Program-made: the position numbers and the translations under genes
Shown: positions 23,290 through 31,699 of the stretch, piece after piece
How the letters are laid out: each line of letters begins with the position of its first letter
How positions within the stretch are numbered: the stretch's first letter is position 1
Source of the DNA: Caulobacteraceae bacterium
Lineage (GTDB): Bacteria; Pseudomonadota; Alphaproteobacteria; Caulobacterales; Caulobacteraceae
Reading direction: 5' to 3'
Assembly (NCBI GenBank): GCA_027489335.1
Contig: JAIXZX010000006.1
Coordinates: 1 to 64,000 of the forward strand
DNA length: 64,000 nucleotides
The notes under the pieces: model-generated
Databases searched by the model: none
What the model was told of the DNA's origin: nothing
Seen by the model: only the letters and a program-made list of their open reading frames with translations

Positions 23290-25629
23290 ATGCCCGCCGC
23301 TCAACCCGTCCTCGTCGCCAATCTCGGCTTTCCCCGCATCGGCCCCCGCCGCCAGCTCAAGACCGCCCTCGAGCGTTTCTGGTCCGGCCGCCTCGATCAG
23401 GCCGGCCTTCTCCAGATCGCCGCCGACCTCCGCCGCGAGGGCTGGACCCGCCAGGCCGAACTGGGGGTCGACATTCTGCCCAGCAACGATTTCTCGCTCT
23501 ACGATCAGGTGCTCGACGCCACCCTGATGGTCGGGGCCGTCCCGCCGCGCTTCGCCGGCGCCCAGGGGCTGGAGCTCTATTTCGCCATGGCCCGCGGCGC
23601 CCGGTCGGGCGAGCAGGAGACCGGCTGCTGCGGCCAGGACGCCGTGGCCTGCGAAATGACCAAGTGGTTCGACACCAACTATCACTACCTCGCCCCCGAG
23701 GTGGCCGCCGGCCAGACCTTCGCGCTGGCCTCCACCAAGCCGGTGGATGAGTTCCTTGAGGCCCGCGCCCAGGGCCATCACACCCGACCGGTGCTGATCG
23801 GGCCGGTCACCTGGCTGAAGCTGGCCAAGGCTAAGGACGGCTCCGACCCCCGTGACCTGCTGGACGCGTTGCTGCCCGTCTACGGGGAGATCCTGCGTCG
23901 GCTGGCGGCGGTGGGCGCCGACTGGGTGCAGATGGACGAGCCGGCCCTGGCGCTGGATCTCGACGACACTGACCGCGCCGCCTTCGCCTGCGCCTATGAG
24001 CGCCTCGCCCTGGCCGCGCCGGGGTTGAAGCTGATGCTGACCCCCTATTTCGCCGCCCTGGACGACAATCTCGACCTGGCCCTGTCACTGCCCGTGGCGG
24101 GTCTGCATCTCGACCTGGTCCGCGGACCCGGCGACCTGGATTCCACCCTGGCCAAGGCCCGCCCCGATCTTGTCCTGTCGCTAGGCGTGGTGGACGGGCG
24201 CAATATCTGGCGGGCCGACCTCACAGCCCTTCTGGACCGACTGGAGCCGGTGGTCGCCAGCGGCCGGAGCGTCTTGCTCGCGCCGTCCTGCTCTCTGCTG
24301 CACGCCCCCCTCGACCTGACCGCCGAGACCAGGCTCGATCCTGAGGTGGCCAGCTGGCTGGCCTTTGGCGTGCAGAAGCTGGAGGAACTGGCCCTCCTCG
24401 CCCGCGCCCTGAACGAGGGGCGTGCAAGCGTCGCCGACGCCCTGGCCGCTTCCGACGCCGCCCACGCCGCCCGCCGGGCCTCGCCCAAGGTGCGCGACGG
24501 AGCGGTCCAGGCCCAGATGGCGGCGGTGACGCCGCAGATGGCCGACCGGGCCGCGCCGGTGGCCGAGCGCCTGGCCCTGCAGGCCAAGGCGCTCAACCTG
24601 CCGGCCTATCCCACCACCACCATCGGCTCCTTCCCCCAGACCCAGGCGGTGCGCAAGGCCCGGGCCGACGAGGCCAGGGGGCGACTGGAGCCGGGCGCCT
24701 ACCAGGCCTTTCTGGAGGACGAGACGCGCATGGCGATCCGCTGGCAGGAGAGCGCAGGCCTCGACGTGCTGGTGCATGGGGAGTTCGAGCGAAACGACAT
24801 GGTGCAGTATTTCGGCGAGCAGCTGTCGGGCTTCGCCTTCACCGAACATGCCTGGGTGCAGTCCTATGGCTCACGCTGCGTGCGCCCGCCGATCATCTAT
24901 GGGGATGTCGCCAGACCCCGTCCGATGACCGTCGAGTGGTGGAGCTACGCCCAGTCCCTTACCGTGCGGCCGGTGAAGGGCATGCTGACCGGGCCGGTGA
25001 CCATCCTGCAGTGGTCCTTCGTGCGCGACGACATTCCCCGCCAGGAGACCTGCCGGCAGATCGCGCTGGCCATCCGCGACGAGGTGGCCGACCTGGAGGC
25101 GGCCGGGGCGGTGATCATCCAGATCGACGAGGCGGCCCTGCGCGAGGGCTTGCCGCTTCGCCGGGCGGCGCAGGCTGAGCATCTGGCCTGGACGGTGGAC
25201 TGTTTCCGGCTCAGCGCGGCGGTGGCGGCGCCTGCGACCCAGGTCCACACCCACATGTGCTATTCGGAGTTCAACGAGATCATCGGCGCCATCGGCCAGA
25301 TGGACGCCGACGTCATCTCGATCGAGACCGCGCGCTCGCAAATGGAGCTGCTGGAGGCCTTTGCGGACTATCGCTACCCGGCCCAGATCGGCCCGGGCCT
25401 CTATGATATCCATTCGCCCCGCGTGCCGTCCGTGGGCGAGATGGCCGACCTGCTGCGCCTGGCGGGCCAGCGCCTGTCGCCTGATCAGCTATGGGTCAAT
25501 CCCGACTGCGGCCTGAAGACCCGCGGCTGGGCCGAGGTGAAGCCCGCCGTGGCCGCCATGGTGGAGGCCGCTCGCCGCCTGCGCGCCGAGGTGAGTCTCG
25601 ACGTGGCCCGCAAACCGGCGGGTCAGTAA
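23290..25629 (+). CDS. metE: Cobalamin-independent methionine synthase
   Basis: Transfers the methyl group of 5-methyltetrahydropteroyltriglutamate to homocysteine. 779 residues, slightly longer than the E. coli enzyme, with both halves of the double-barrel fold. Zinc ligands are visible: His and Cys in THMCYSEFNEI, then Cys in NPDCGLKTRGW. PTTTIGSFPQTQAVRKAR marks the C-terminal domain start. Start ATG with GAAGGAG six bases upstream. Controlled by the cobalamin riboswitch and probably by the operator shared with ahcY. AhcY regenerates homocysteine, the substrate of MetE. Confidence 0.98.
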   Translation: MPAAQPVLVANLGFPRIGPRRQLKTALERFWSGRLDQAGLLQIAADLRREGWTRQAELGVDILPSNDFSLYDQVLDATLMVGAVPPRFAGAQGLELYFAMARGARSGEQETGCCGQDAVACEMTKWFDTNYHYLAPEVAAGQTFALASTKPVDEFLEARAQGHHTRPVLIGPVTWLKLAKAKDGSDPRDLLDALLPVYGEILRRLAAVGADWVQMDEPALALDLDDTDRAAFACAYERLALAAPGLKLMLTPYFAALDDNLDLALSLPVAGLHLDLVRGPGDLDSTLAKARPDLVLSLGVVDGRNIWRADLTALLDRLEPVVASGRSVLLAPSCSLLHAPLDLTAETRLDPEVASWLAFGVQKLEELALLARALNEGRASVADALAASDAAHAARRASPKVRDGAVQAQMAAVTPQMADRAAPVAERLALQAKALNLPAYPTTTIGSFPQTQAVRKARADEARGRLEPGAYQAFLEDETRMAIRWQESAGLDVLVHGEFERNDMVQYFGEQLSGFAFTEHAWVQSYGSRCVRPPIIYGDVARPRPMTVEWWSYAQSLTVRPVKGMLTGPVTILQWSFVRDDIPRQETCRQIALAIRDEVADLEAAGAVIIQIDEAALREGLPLRRAAQAEHLAWTVDCFRLSAAVAAPATQVHTHMCYSEFNEIIGAIGQMDADVISIETARSQMELLEAFADYRYPAQIGPGLYDIHSPRVPSVGEMADLLRLAGQRLSPDQLWVNPDCGLKTRGWAEVKPAVAAMVEAARRLRAEVSLDVARKPAGQ

Positions 25630-25633
25630 CGGG

Positions 25634-25648
25634 CGCCGCCTTGCGGCG
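25634..25648 (+). terminator. Small hairpin after metE
   Basis: CGCCGC (25634-25639), loop CTT, GCGGCG (25643-25648), within five bases of the metE stop. No T-run. Weak terminator candidate between metE and the pentapeptide-repeat gene. Confidence 0.4.
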
Positions 25649-25675
25649 GGGGCCGGGCTTGGATAGCGGTGCGTC

Positions 25676-26314
25676 ATGACCCGTGACGCCCCCCTGTTCG
25701 AGCCGCCGCCGCCGCAGGGCCGGGCTGACGGCGGCGCGGTGGCCGGGGTCCTGGCCGCCCATGGGGCGAGCCGGTTCGTGGGCTGGGACCTCGGCGAGGC
25801 CGATCTTTCCGGGCTGGACCTGGCGGGCTGCGCCTTTGTCCGCTGCCGGGCCGGCCTGGCGCGTTTCGCCAACGCCGACCTCACCGAGGCCCGCTTTGAG
25901 GCTTGCGATCTCAACAACACGACATGGCGCGGGGCGCGGCTGGCGGCGGCGCACCTGGCCGACTGCAAGCTGACCGGAGCGCAGTTTCAGGAGGTCAGCG
26001 CCCTGGGCCTCACCTTCGCCCGCTGCCTGCTGGTCAATGCGCACCTGCGGGGCGTGAGTTTCCGCAAGGCCGAGCTTGAGGCGCTGAACCTGCAGGGCGC
26101 CGATCTGGCCGGCTGCGATTTCCGCGACGCGGTGCTGATCGACTGCAATCTGCGCGACGCCCACCTGGCCGAGGCGCGGTTCGAGGGCGCCGATCTGCGC
26201 GGCGCCGACCTGGGAGAGCTGCGGTTGTCGGACGCCAGCCGGTTCCGGGGCGCCTTCATCTCCAAGGCTCAGGCGGCCCAGCTCCTGATCGGGCTGGGCC
26301 TGAAGGTGGTCTGA
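25676..26314 (+). CDS. Pentapeptide repeat protein (Qnr/MfpA-like size)
   Basis: 212 residues. From about residue 38 it is built of A(D/N)LxX-type five-residue repeats: ADLSGLDLAGCAF, ANADLTEARFEACDL, GADLAGCDFRDAVL and GADLRGADLGELRL. Such repeats form a right-handed quadrilateral beta helix. Length and a C-terminal ISKAQAAQLLIGLGLKVV tail are like chromosomal Qnr-type proteins that mimic DNA and bind gyrase. Whether this one does so is an inference; gyrB is 4 kb away. Cytoplasmic, no signal peptide. It converges on dnaN with six bases between stops. Confidence 0.88.
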   Translation: MTRDAPLFEPPPPQGRADGGAVAGVLAAHGASRFVGWDLGEADLSGLDLAGCAFVRCRAGLARFANADLTEARFEACDLNNTTWRGARLAAAHLADCKLTGAQFQEVSALGLTFARCLLVNAHLRGVSFRKAELEALNLQGADLAGCDFRDAVLIDCNLRDAHLAEARFEGADLRGADLGELRLSDASRFRGAFISKAQAAQLLIGLGLKVV

Positions 26315-26320
26315 GCGGGT

Positions 26321-27439
26321 CTAGACCCGCAGGGGCATCAGCACGTACTGGACGTCGCTGTCGGCCGGATCGAGCACCAGGGCCGGATCATTGGGCCCGC
26401 CGAAGCGGAACTCGGCTTCCGGCGCGGTGATCTGGTCGGTGACATCCAGGATGTAGCGGGCGTTGAAGGACAGCTCGAAGGCCTCGCCGGAATAGTCGGC
26501 CTCGATCTCTTCCACCGCCTGACCGGCCTCCATGTTGCGGACGGTCAGGATGATGCGGCCGGGCTCGATGGCCATGCGCACCGAACGGCTCTTCTCCGCG
26601 GAGATGGTGGCCACCCGGTCGACGGCCTTGGCGAACAGCTTGTTGTCCACCCGCAGGATGCGGTCGTTGTCCTTGGGGATCACCCGGCCATAGTCGGGGA
26701 AGGAGCCGTCGATCACCTTGGAGGTCAGGGCGGTGGCGCCCAGTTCGAAGCGCACCTTTTGGGGCGAAAGCTGCAGGTCGATCTGTTCGCCGGCGTCGTC
26801 CAGCAGGCGCCGCGCCTCGCCGATGGTCTTGCGCGGCACGATGACGCCAGGCGCGCCCACAGAGCCTTCCGGGGCGGGCATTTCAGCGAGCGCCAGGCGG
26901 TGGCCGTCGGTGGCCACGGCGCGCAGCTTCTGGACGCCGCCGTCATTGACCACGTGCAGATAGAGGCCGTTGAGATAGTAGCGCGTCTCCTCGGTGGAGA
27001 TGGCGAAACGGGTCTTGTCGATCAGGCGGATGAGCTCGTTCACATCCACCCCGATGCGACCCGACAGGCCCTCGGCCGACATGACCGGAAAGTCCCCGGC
27101 CGGCAGGACCGGCAGGTTGAAGCGCGAGCGGCCGGCCTGGACCGTCAGGCGGGGGTCCTCGCCGGTGAAGCTCAGGGAGACGTCGGCGCCCTCGGGCAGC
27201 TTGCGGACGATCTCATAGAGGGTGTGGGCCGGCGCGGTGATCTGGCCAGGCTGATCGACCTGGGCCAGGGCCTCGTCAGTGATCTCGAGGTCGAGGTCCG
27301 TGGCCGAGAAGCTCAGGCGCTCACCCTCGGCCGAGAGCAGCACATTGGACAGGATCGGGATCGTGTTGCGCCGCTCGACCGCGCTCTGCACATGACCCAG
27401 CGCCTTGAGGAGCGCCGCCCGTTCGATCGTCAGCTTCAT
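26321..27439 (-). CDS. dnaN: DNA polymerase III beta sliding clamp
   Basis: Ring-shaped clamp, 372 residues in three repeated domains. N-terminus MKLTIERAALLKALGHVQSA VERR pattern and NTIPILSNVLL are typical; the C-terminus ends VQYVLMPLRV, the conserved clamp tail. Start ATG at 27439. Usually next to recF or dnaA; here recF is 3.6 kb away because metE and the pentapeptide gene lie between, on the other strand. Confidence 0.97.
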   Translation of the reverse strand: MKLTIERAALLKALGHVQSAVERRNTIPILSNVLLSAEGERLSFSATDLDLEITDEALAQVDQPGQITAPAHTLYEIVRKLPEGADVSLSFTGEDPRLTVQAGRSRFNLPVLPAGDFPVMSAEGLSGRIGVDVNELIRLIDKTRFAISTEETRYYLNGLYLHVVNDGGVQKLRAVATDGHRLALAEMPAPEGSVGAPGVIVPRKTIGEARRLLDDAGEQIDLQLSPQKVRFELGATALTSKVIDGSFPDYGRVIPKDNDRILRVDNKLFAKAVDRVATISAEKSRSVRMAIEPGRIILTVRNMEAGQAVEEIEADYSGEAFELSFNARYILDVTDQITAPEAEFRFGGPNDPALVLDPADSDVQYVLMPLRV

Positions 27440-27521
27440 GATTCCGTCCGAACCTCCCTGCGCCGCCGAGACGATTCGCCGGCGCCCCCCGGGTGGAGGG
27501 GACTTGGGACTTTACTCATTT

Positions 27522-27549
27522 GCCCGGCCTGGGAAAGCCCTGGCCGGGC
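27522..27549 (-). terminator. Terminator downstream of grpE
   Basis: GCCCGGCC (27522-27529) pairs with GGCCGGGC (27542-27549), with an inner GGG/CCC pairing. It lies 20 bases after the grpE stop and so probably ends the hrcA-grpE transcript before dnaN. Confidence 0.6.
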
Positions 27550-27568
27550 CGAACAGAGCGGTTCTGTC

Positions 27569-28189
27569 TCAGGCCTTGGTGTCCACCGACCCGCCGGCCT
27601 CCTCGGCCTCGCTCGCCGCATAGGGATTGGCCCCGGTGCTTTCAGCCGGCGTGGGCGCCAGATCGGCGCCCGAGCCCTTGGCGGCGACCACCACCATGGC
27701 CGGCCGCACGATGCGGCCGAACAGCTCATAGCCGGTCTGAAGGGTCTGCAGGACGCCGCCCGCGGCCACGTCAGGCGCCGGCTGCTCCATCATGGCCTGG
27801 TGCTTGTGGGGGTCGAACTTCTCGCCCCGCGGCGGCTCGATCTTCTTCAGGCCGTTGCTCTCGAAGGCCGTCTGCAGAGCCTTTTCGGTCATCTCGACGC
27901 CGAGCACGAAGTTCTTCACCGCCGGGTCGTCCAGATCGGACGGCGCGGCCGCGGTGGCGCGGGACAGGTTGTCGGCGGCGCCCAGCAGGTCGCGGGCGAA
28001 TTTCTGGATGGCGTAGACCCGGGCGTCATTGGCCTCGCGCTCGGCCCGGCGCTTGGTGTTCTCGGCCTCGGCGGCGAACCGCAGGACCTGTTCCTTCAGC
28101 GAGGCGTTCTCGGCCTTCAGGGCCTCCATCATCTCGATGGCGGCGTCGGCGACGGCCTCGGTCTCAGCCGGCGTGTGATCGTCGGACAT
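27569..28189 (-). CDS. grpE: Nucleotide exchange factor GrpE
   Basis: Co-chaperone of DnaK, 206 residues. A long helical region (EMMEALKAENASLKEQVLRF) is followed by AENTKRRAEREANDARVYAI and the C-terminal beta wing with RGEKFDPHKHQAMME and LQTGYELFGRIVRPAMVVVA, the GrpE signature. A charged/Ala tail ends the protein. Follows hrcA by 11 bases in one operon. Start ATG 28189. Confidence 0.97.
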   Translation of the reverse strand: MSDDHTPAETEAVADAAIEMMEALKAENASLKEQVLRFAAEAENTKRRAEREANDARVYAIQKFARDLLGAADNLSRATAAAPSDLDDPAVKNFVLGVEMTEKALQTAFESNGLKKIEPPRGEKFDPHKHQAMMEQPAPDVAAGGVLQTLQTGYELFGRIVRPAMVVVAAKGSGADLAPTPAESTGANPYAASEAEEAGGSVDTKA

Positions 28190-28200
28190 TCTCTACTTCC

Positions 28201-29268
28201 TTACGCATTCATCACCTGGCCCAGCACCTTGGCGGTGTAATCCACCAACGGGATGATCCGGGCATAGTTCAGGCGAGTTGGGCCGATCACCCCGATCGCG
28301 CCCAGAACCTTCTGACGCCCCGTCATATAGGGCGCGGCGATCACGGAGGAACCCGAAAGCGAAAACAGGCGCGTTTCGGCGCCGATGAAGATGCGCACCC
28401 CTTGCGCCTCACGCACCCCGTCCAGCAGGCCGATCATCTGTTCCTTCTGTTCGAGATCGTCGAACAGCATGCGCACCCGCTCCAGGTCCTCAAGGGCGTC
28501 GCGGTCGCCCAGCAGGTTGGCCCGGCCCCGGACGATCAGGGCCCGGTTGGCGCCGTCGCCGCCGCCCCAGGCGGCCAGACCGTCCTCCACCAGGCGGGCG
28601 GCCTTGTCGTCCAGCTCCCGGCGGGCGCGGTCGAGGTCCTGGCTGATCTCGCTGCGGGCGTCGTCCAGGGTCTTTCCCCGGGCCCGCGTATTGAGGAAGT
28701 TCGAGGCCTCCTGCAGGGAGGATGGCGTGACCCCGGGGCCGAGCGCCATGAGCCGGTTTTCCACCGTGCCGTCTTCGAACACCATGATGGCCAGGGCCTG
28801 GTCGCCGCCCAGGGCCACGAACTCCACATGCTTGACCTCGGCGTCACGCACCGGCGTCACCACGACGCCTGCCCCCCCGGCCAGGCCCGACAGCAGGGAC
28901 GAGGCCTCGTTGAGAGCCTCCTCGAAGCTGCGGCCCTGGACCCGCAGGCGGGTTTCGATCAGGCGGCGCTCATCCTCGCCCACATCGCCGACCTCCAGCA
29001 GGCCGTCCACGAAGAGGCGCAGGCCCGCATGGGTGGGCAGGCGCCCGGCGCTGGAATGGGGCGCGCCCAGGAGACCCAGCTGGGTCAGGTCCTGCATGGT
29101 GTTGCGGATCGAGGCCGGCGACAGGGAGACGCCGCCCCGGGACAGGGTTCGTGAGCCGACGGGGTCGCCGGTGTCGAGATAGCTCTCGACGATGCGGCGG
29201 AAGATGTCGCGCGCCCGCTCGTCCAGTTCGGCGAGCGAGGGCCCGCGGGAGAGCAGTGGTGTGTTCAC
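28201..29268 (-). CDS. hrcA: Heat-inducible transcription repressor HrcA
   Basis: 355 residues. N-terminal winged helix contains [20 protein letters not shown] and [15 protein letters not shown]-terminal [20 protein letters not shown] is the family signature. HrcA represses heat-shock genes via CIRCE elements; no TTAGCACTC/GAGTGCTAA pair was seen upstream here. A CTTGAA (minus strand, 29319-29324) with a C-rich stretch downstream could be a sigma-32 promoter, weak evidence. Operon with grpE; divergent from rph. Confidence 0.96.
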   Translation of the reverse strand: MNTPLLSRGPSLAELDERARDIFRRIVESYLDTGDPVGSRTLSRGGVSLSPASIRNTMQDLTQLGLLGAPHSSAGRLPTHAGLRLFVDGLLEVGDVGEDERRLIETRLRVQGRSFEEALNEASSLLSGLAGGAGVVVTPVRDAEVKHVEFVALGGDQALAIMVFEDGTVENRLMALGPGVTPSSLQEASNFLNTRARGKTLDDARSEISQDLDRARRELDDKAARLVEDGLAAWGGGDGANRALIVRGRANLLGDRDALEDLERVRMLFDDLEQKEQMIGLLDGVREAQGVRIFIGAETRLFSLSGSSVIAAPYMTGRQKVLGAIGVIGPTRLNYARIIPLVDYTAKVLGQVMNA

Positions 29269-29419
29269 GTTCTGGCGGCCGGAGCCTTCACCTGTTGCGG
29301 GGGCCCATGGACGGGCGGTTCAAGTTTTAGGATAAGCGCGCGCCACGACCGTGCAAGTGACGCGGCGCCCTGGCGTTCTTGTTATCACGCCGCTCACGAC
29401 CTCAGGAAAGGTTCTCGCC

Positions 29420-30184
29420 ATGCGCCCCTCCCAACGCGCCCCCGACATGCTGCGCGCCGTCACCCTGGAGACCGGGGTCAACCGCTATGCCGAAGGCTCC
29501 TGCCTGGTCAGCTTCGGTCACACCAAGGTGCTCGTCACCGCCAGCCTGGAGGAGGGCGTGCCGCCCTTTCTGCGCGGGAAGGGCCAGGGCTGGGTGACCG
29601 CCGAATACGGCATGCTGCCCCGGGCCACCCACACCCGCGGCCGCCGTGAGGCCGCTCAGGGCAAGCAGTCGGGCCGCACCCAGGAAATTCAGCGTCTGAT
29701 CGGTCGCTCGCTTCGGGCCGTCACCGATATGAAGGCGCTGGGCGAGCGCCAGATCTCCCTCGACTGCGACGTGATCCAGGCTGATGGCGGCACCCGCACG
29801 GCCTCGATCACCGGCGCCTGGGTCGCGCTGCGTCTGGCCACCCGCTATCTGATGGATGAAGGCGTGCTCACCGCCGATCCGATCCTCGACCAGGTGGCGG
29901 CCGTCAGCTGCGGCGTCCATCAGGACACCCCGGTGCTGGACCTGGACTATGAGGAAGACTCCGACGCCGAGGCCGACGCCAACTTCGTGCTCACCGGGGC
30001 CGGCGACATCGTCGAGATCCAGGCCACTGGAGAAAAGCGCGGCTTCACCCAGGGCGAGTTCGACGCCCTGTTCGGCCTGGCCCGCAAGGGCATGGACGAG
30101 CTCTTCGCCCTGCAGCTGGCCGCCGTCGCCCGCTCGAAGGGGGCCGCGCTGGATCGCCAGCCAGCCCGTCTCCCTCGGGCTTGA
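29420..30184 (+). CDS. rph: Ribonuclease PH
   Basis: 3'-5' phosphorolytic exoribonuclease that trims tRNA 3' ends. 254 residues. Motifs: [20 protein letters not shown] at the start, [51 protein letters not shown] and [20 protein letters not shown]. The ATG at 29420 gives the standard N-terminus. The last few residues and the stop codon fall inside a hairpin repeat, so the C-terminal tail has probably been replaced by repeat sequence. Confidence 0.96.
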   Translation: MRPSQRAPDMLRAVTLETGVNRYAEGSCLVSFGHTKVLVTASLEEGVPPFLRGKGQGWVTAEYGMLPRATHTRGRREAAQGKQSGRTQEIQRLIGRSLRAVTDMKALGERQISLDCDVIQADGGTRTASITGAWVALRLATRYLMDEGVLTADPILDQVAAVSCGVHQDTPVLDLDYEEDSDAEADANFVLTGAGDIVEIQATGEKRGFTQGEFDALFGLARKGMDELFALQLAAVARSKGAALDRQPARLPRA

Positions 30185-30250
30185 CCCGAGGGTCCATGCG
30201 CACTGGGGCCATCCCCCGTGTTCATGGATGGTCGGGTCAAGCCCGACCAT
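30172..30250 (+). repeat. REP-like paired palindromic element overlapping rph 3' end
   Basis: Two hairpins in opposite orientation. First: CCCTCGGG (30172-30179) pairs with CCCGAGGG (30185-30192), loop CTTGA; it spans the rph stop. Second: ATGGTCGGG (30228-30236) pairs with CCCGACCAT (30242-30250), loop TCAAG. The two units are inverted copies of GGGCTTGACCCGA plus a TCCATG end (30177-30198 and 30223-30244). This is the form of dispersed REP-type elements. Only one copy was noticed in the window. Confidence 0.65.
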
Positions 30251-30319
30251 GACGGCGGGAGGTGAGCTCAACGCTCGGCTGGCGTGCTCATCGCAAGGTG
30301 AGGCGCGCAGCAAAAGCAA

Positions 30320-30352
30320 AACGGCCGGGTGCGAGGTCCGCATCCGGCCGTT
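30320..30352 (-). terminator. Terminator of the 35-residue small gene
   Basis: AACGGCCGG (30320-30328) pairs with CCGGCCGTT (30344-30352), with extra pairing inside. On the minus strand the stem is followed by TTTGCTTTTGC, so it reads as a terminator for the minus-strand small gene ending at 30398. Confidence 0.7.
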
Positions 30353-30397
30353 CTGATATCTCAAACCTCAGGCTGAGGCCGAAAGGGCGTTGAACCC

Positions 30398-30505
30398 TTA
30401 GAGGCCGATCAGCAGGTCGCGCTGGGCCGAGGGCGGCATGCGGGCCAGTTCATTGGCCAGCGGAGCCATCCAGCGGGTCAGGAAGCGTTCGATCGCTGCA
30501 AACAT
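30398..30505 (-). CDS. Small protein of unknown function (35 residues)
   Basis: Reads MFAAIERFLTRWMAPLANEL then ARMPPSAQRDLLIGL, stop TAA. AAAGGGG lies seven bases before the ATG. It has its own promoter-like sequence with a 28-bp palindrome upstream and a terminator downstream, so it looks like a free-standing gene. The sequence is amphipathic rather than a simple membrane helix. No family recognised. Not overlapped by any other likely gene. Confidence 0.65.
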   Translation of the reverse strand: MFAAIERFLTRWMAPLANELARMPPSAQRDLLIGL

Positions 30506-30517
30506 GTTCTGCCCCTT

Positions 30518-30570
30518 TGTGCAGTGCAAAATGTTGCATTGCACATAGGCCTGGGGTCCGCCCCCTGCAA
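30518..30570 (-). promoter_or_regulatory. Promoter and 28-bp imperfect palindrome of the small gene
   Basis: 30518-30545 matches its own reverse complement at 24 of 28 positions and is built of TGCA-centred units (TGTGCA, TGCAA, TTGCA, TGCACA). On the minus strand a possible -35 TTGCAG (30565-30570) and -10 TATGTG (30542-30547) are 17 bases apart, so the palindrome covers the -10 and start site: a repressor position. TGCA-rich operators of this kind are known for PhaR of phasin genes; that link is speculative. Confidence 0.6.
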
Positions 30571-30610
30571 CGGTGCGCCGGAAAAAACTGACAGTTGCGC
30601 CGCAAGATCA

Positions 30611-30642
30611 CGCTCATGTGTTGTCGCGTTGCAACATGAGCG
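30611..30642. terminator. Inverted repeat downstream of the XRE gene
   Basis: CGCTCATGT (30611-30619) pairs perfectly with ACATGAGCG (30634-30642); the loop holds GTTGCAAC-like sequence. It begins 12 bases after the XRE stop on the minus strand. No T-run; terminator or operator. Confidence 0.45.
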
Positions 30643-30653
30643 GGCGGCGGCCG

Positions 30654-30890
30654 CTAGTCGTCCTCGCCAAAGTCCTCGTCGCCGGGGCCTGGCTCATAGT
30701 GCAGCAGGTCGCCGGGCTGGCAGTCGAGCTCGCGGCACAGGGCCGCCAGGGTAGAGAACCGCACGGCCCGGGCCTTGCCGGTCTTGAGGATCGACAGGTT
30801 GGCGATGGTCACCCCGACCCGGTCGGCCAGTTCGGTGAGCGACATGCGCCGTTCCAGAAGGACGCGGTCGAGAAGCACGCGGATGGGCAC
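30654..30890 (-). CDS. XRE-family transcriptional regulator (DUF2975-associated)
   Basis: 78 residues, almost entirely one helix-turn-helix domain (MSLTELADRVGVTIANLSIL with FSTLAALCRELDCQPGDLL) and an acidic tail. The family is small Cro/YozG-type regulators paired with DUF2975 membrane proteins. The GTG start at 30888-30890 has GAGGAA seven bases upstream. It lies 11 bases after the DUF2975 gene in one operon and probably regulates it. A nearby AT-rich palindrome at 31685 is a possible target. Confidence 0.88.
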   Translation of the reverse strand: MPIRVLLDRVLLERRMSLTELADRVGVTIANLSILKTGKARAVRFSTLAALCRELDCQPGDLLHYEPGPGDEDFGEDD

Positions 30891-30901
30891 TTTGGCGTTC
30901 C

Positions 30902-31432
30902 TCAGATGGTCAGTTCGGCTTCGCGACGCAGGCGGGCGCCCTCGCGAAACACCTCGGCCAGGACGAACACCACCAGCACCGAGAACCAGGCCGTCAGGCT
31001 GAGCGAGGGCTCGACGGCGTTGGAGTCCGGCAGGATCGCGCTGGAGAGCGCCCAGAAGGCGTAGCGGCCAAGCTCCAGCGCCGCCAGGATCAGGCCGACC
31101 ATGCGCAGGCGCCGCACATTGTCCGGATGGAAGGGGTCGCCGGCGGTCAGGGTGGCGAAGATTTTGCGCAGCTGGGCCACGATGACCAGGACGCCGCCCA
31201 TATAGACCGCCGCCGCCAGCAGGCCGAGGGTCACCACCGGGCCGCGGTTCTCGATCTCCTCGCCGCCGGCCGTGACCGCGATGTCAGCCAGCATCTCTGG
31301 ATTGAAGGAGAAGAGCAGCGCCGCCAGCATCAGGACGCCGACGACGCTGACCCCGATCCAGAGGGCCACATAGACCACGTCGAGAATGATCTTCAGAAAG
31401 CTCGATACCGAGCCTGGCCCCAGAGCGCGCAT
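30902..31432 (-). CDS. DUF2975 membrane protein
   Basis: 176 residues with four membrane segments, including YVALWIGVSVVGVLMLAALL and VVTLGLLAAAVYMGGVLVIV. The family fingerprint GDPFHPDNVRRLRMVGLILA is between segments 2 and 3. Function unknown in the family; it always tends to sit beside a small XRE regulator, as here. Followed by the regulator gene and preceded, 32 bases upstream, by a 36-residue membrane peptide gene. Confidence 0.85.
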   Translation of the reverse strand: MRALGPGSVSSFLKIILDVVYVALWIGVSVVGVLMLAALLFSFNPEMLADIAVTAGGEEIENRGPVVTLGLLAAAVYMGGVLVIVAQLRKIFATLTAGDPFHPDNVRRLRMVGLILAALELGRYAFWALSSAILPDSNAVEPSLSLTAWFSVLVVFVLAEVFREGARLRREAELTI

Positions 31433-31464
31433 GGTGTCTTAGCCCCGCTAATCCCAGCCGCAGA

Positions 31465-31575
31465 CTAGAGGATGCCTGCGCCGGCGACCACGGTGACGAT
31501 GGGCAGGACGGCGAGGCACAGGGCGCAGGCCAGGGCGAAACGTTCAAAACCGTTGGAGAAGGCAAAGCGGGGCAT
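31465..31575 (-). CDS. Small membrane peptide at head of DUF2975 operon (36 residues)
   Basis: Reads MPRFAFSNGFERFALACALC then LAVLPIVTVVAGAGIL, stop TAG. One hydrophobic helix of about 22 residues. AAGGA lies nine bases before the ATG. Same strand and 32 bases upstream of the DUF2975 gene, so it is probably the first gene of the operon. No family recognised. Confidence 0.6.
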   Translation of the reverse strand: MPRFAFSNGFERFALACALCLAVLPIVTVVAGAGIL

Positions 31576-31684
31576 GGGTCAAAGTCCTTGATTGAGGGTC
31601 GCCCGGAGGCGGGAAGGGGTGGCGGAGCAACCTCGCTCCATGTCGTTAGTCGATACGGACATGCCGTTTTTCGATCAAGAGTTT

Positions 31685-31699
31685 TATCGTAAAACGATA
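31685..31699. promoter_or_regulatory. AT-rich palindrome in DUF2975-operon/rdgB divergent region
   Basis: TATCG (31685-31689), spacer TAAAA, CGATA (31695-31699), in a local AT-rich block (about 31660-31710) unlike the surrounding GC-rich DNA. Several CGAT units occur nearby. The gap 31576-31800 must hold promoters for both the minus-strand operon and rdgB. Candidate binding site for the operon's XRE regulator. Confidence 0.5.

Noticed and set aside
29269..29419. CIRCE element at hrcA
   Set aside because: No TTAGCACTC-N9-GAGTGCTAA pattern on either strand in the gap.
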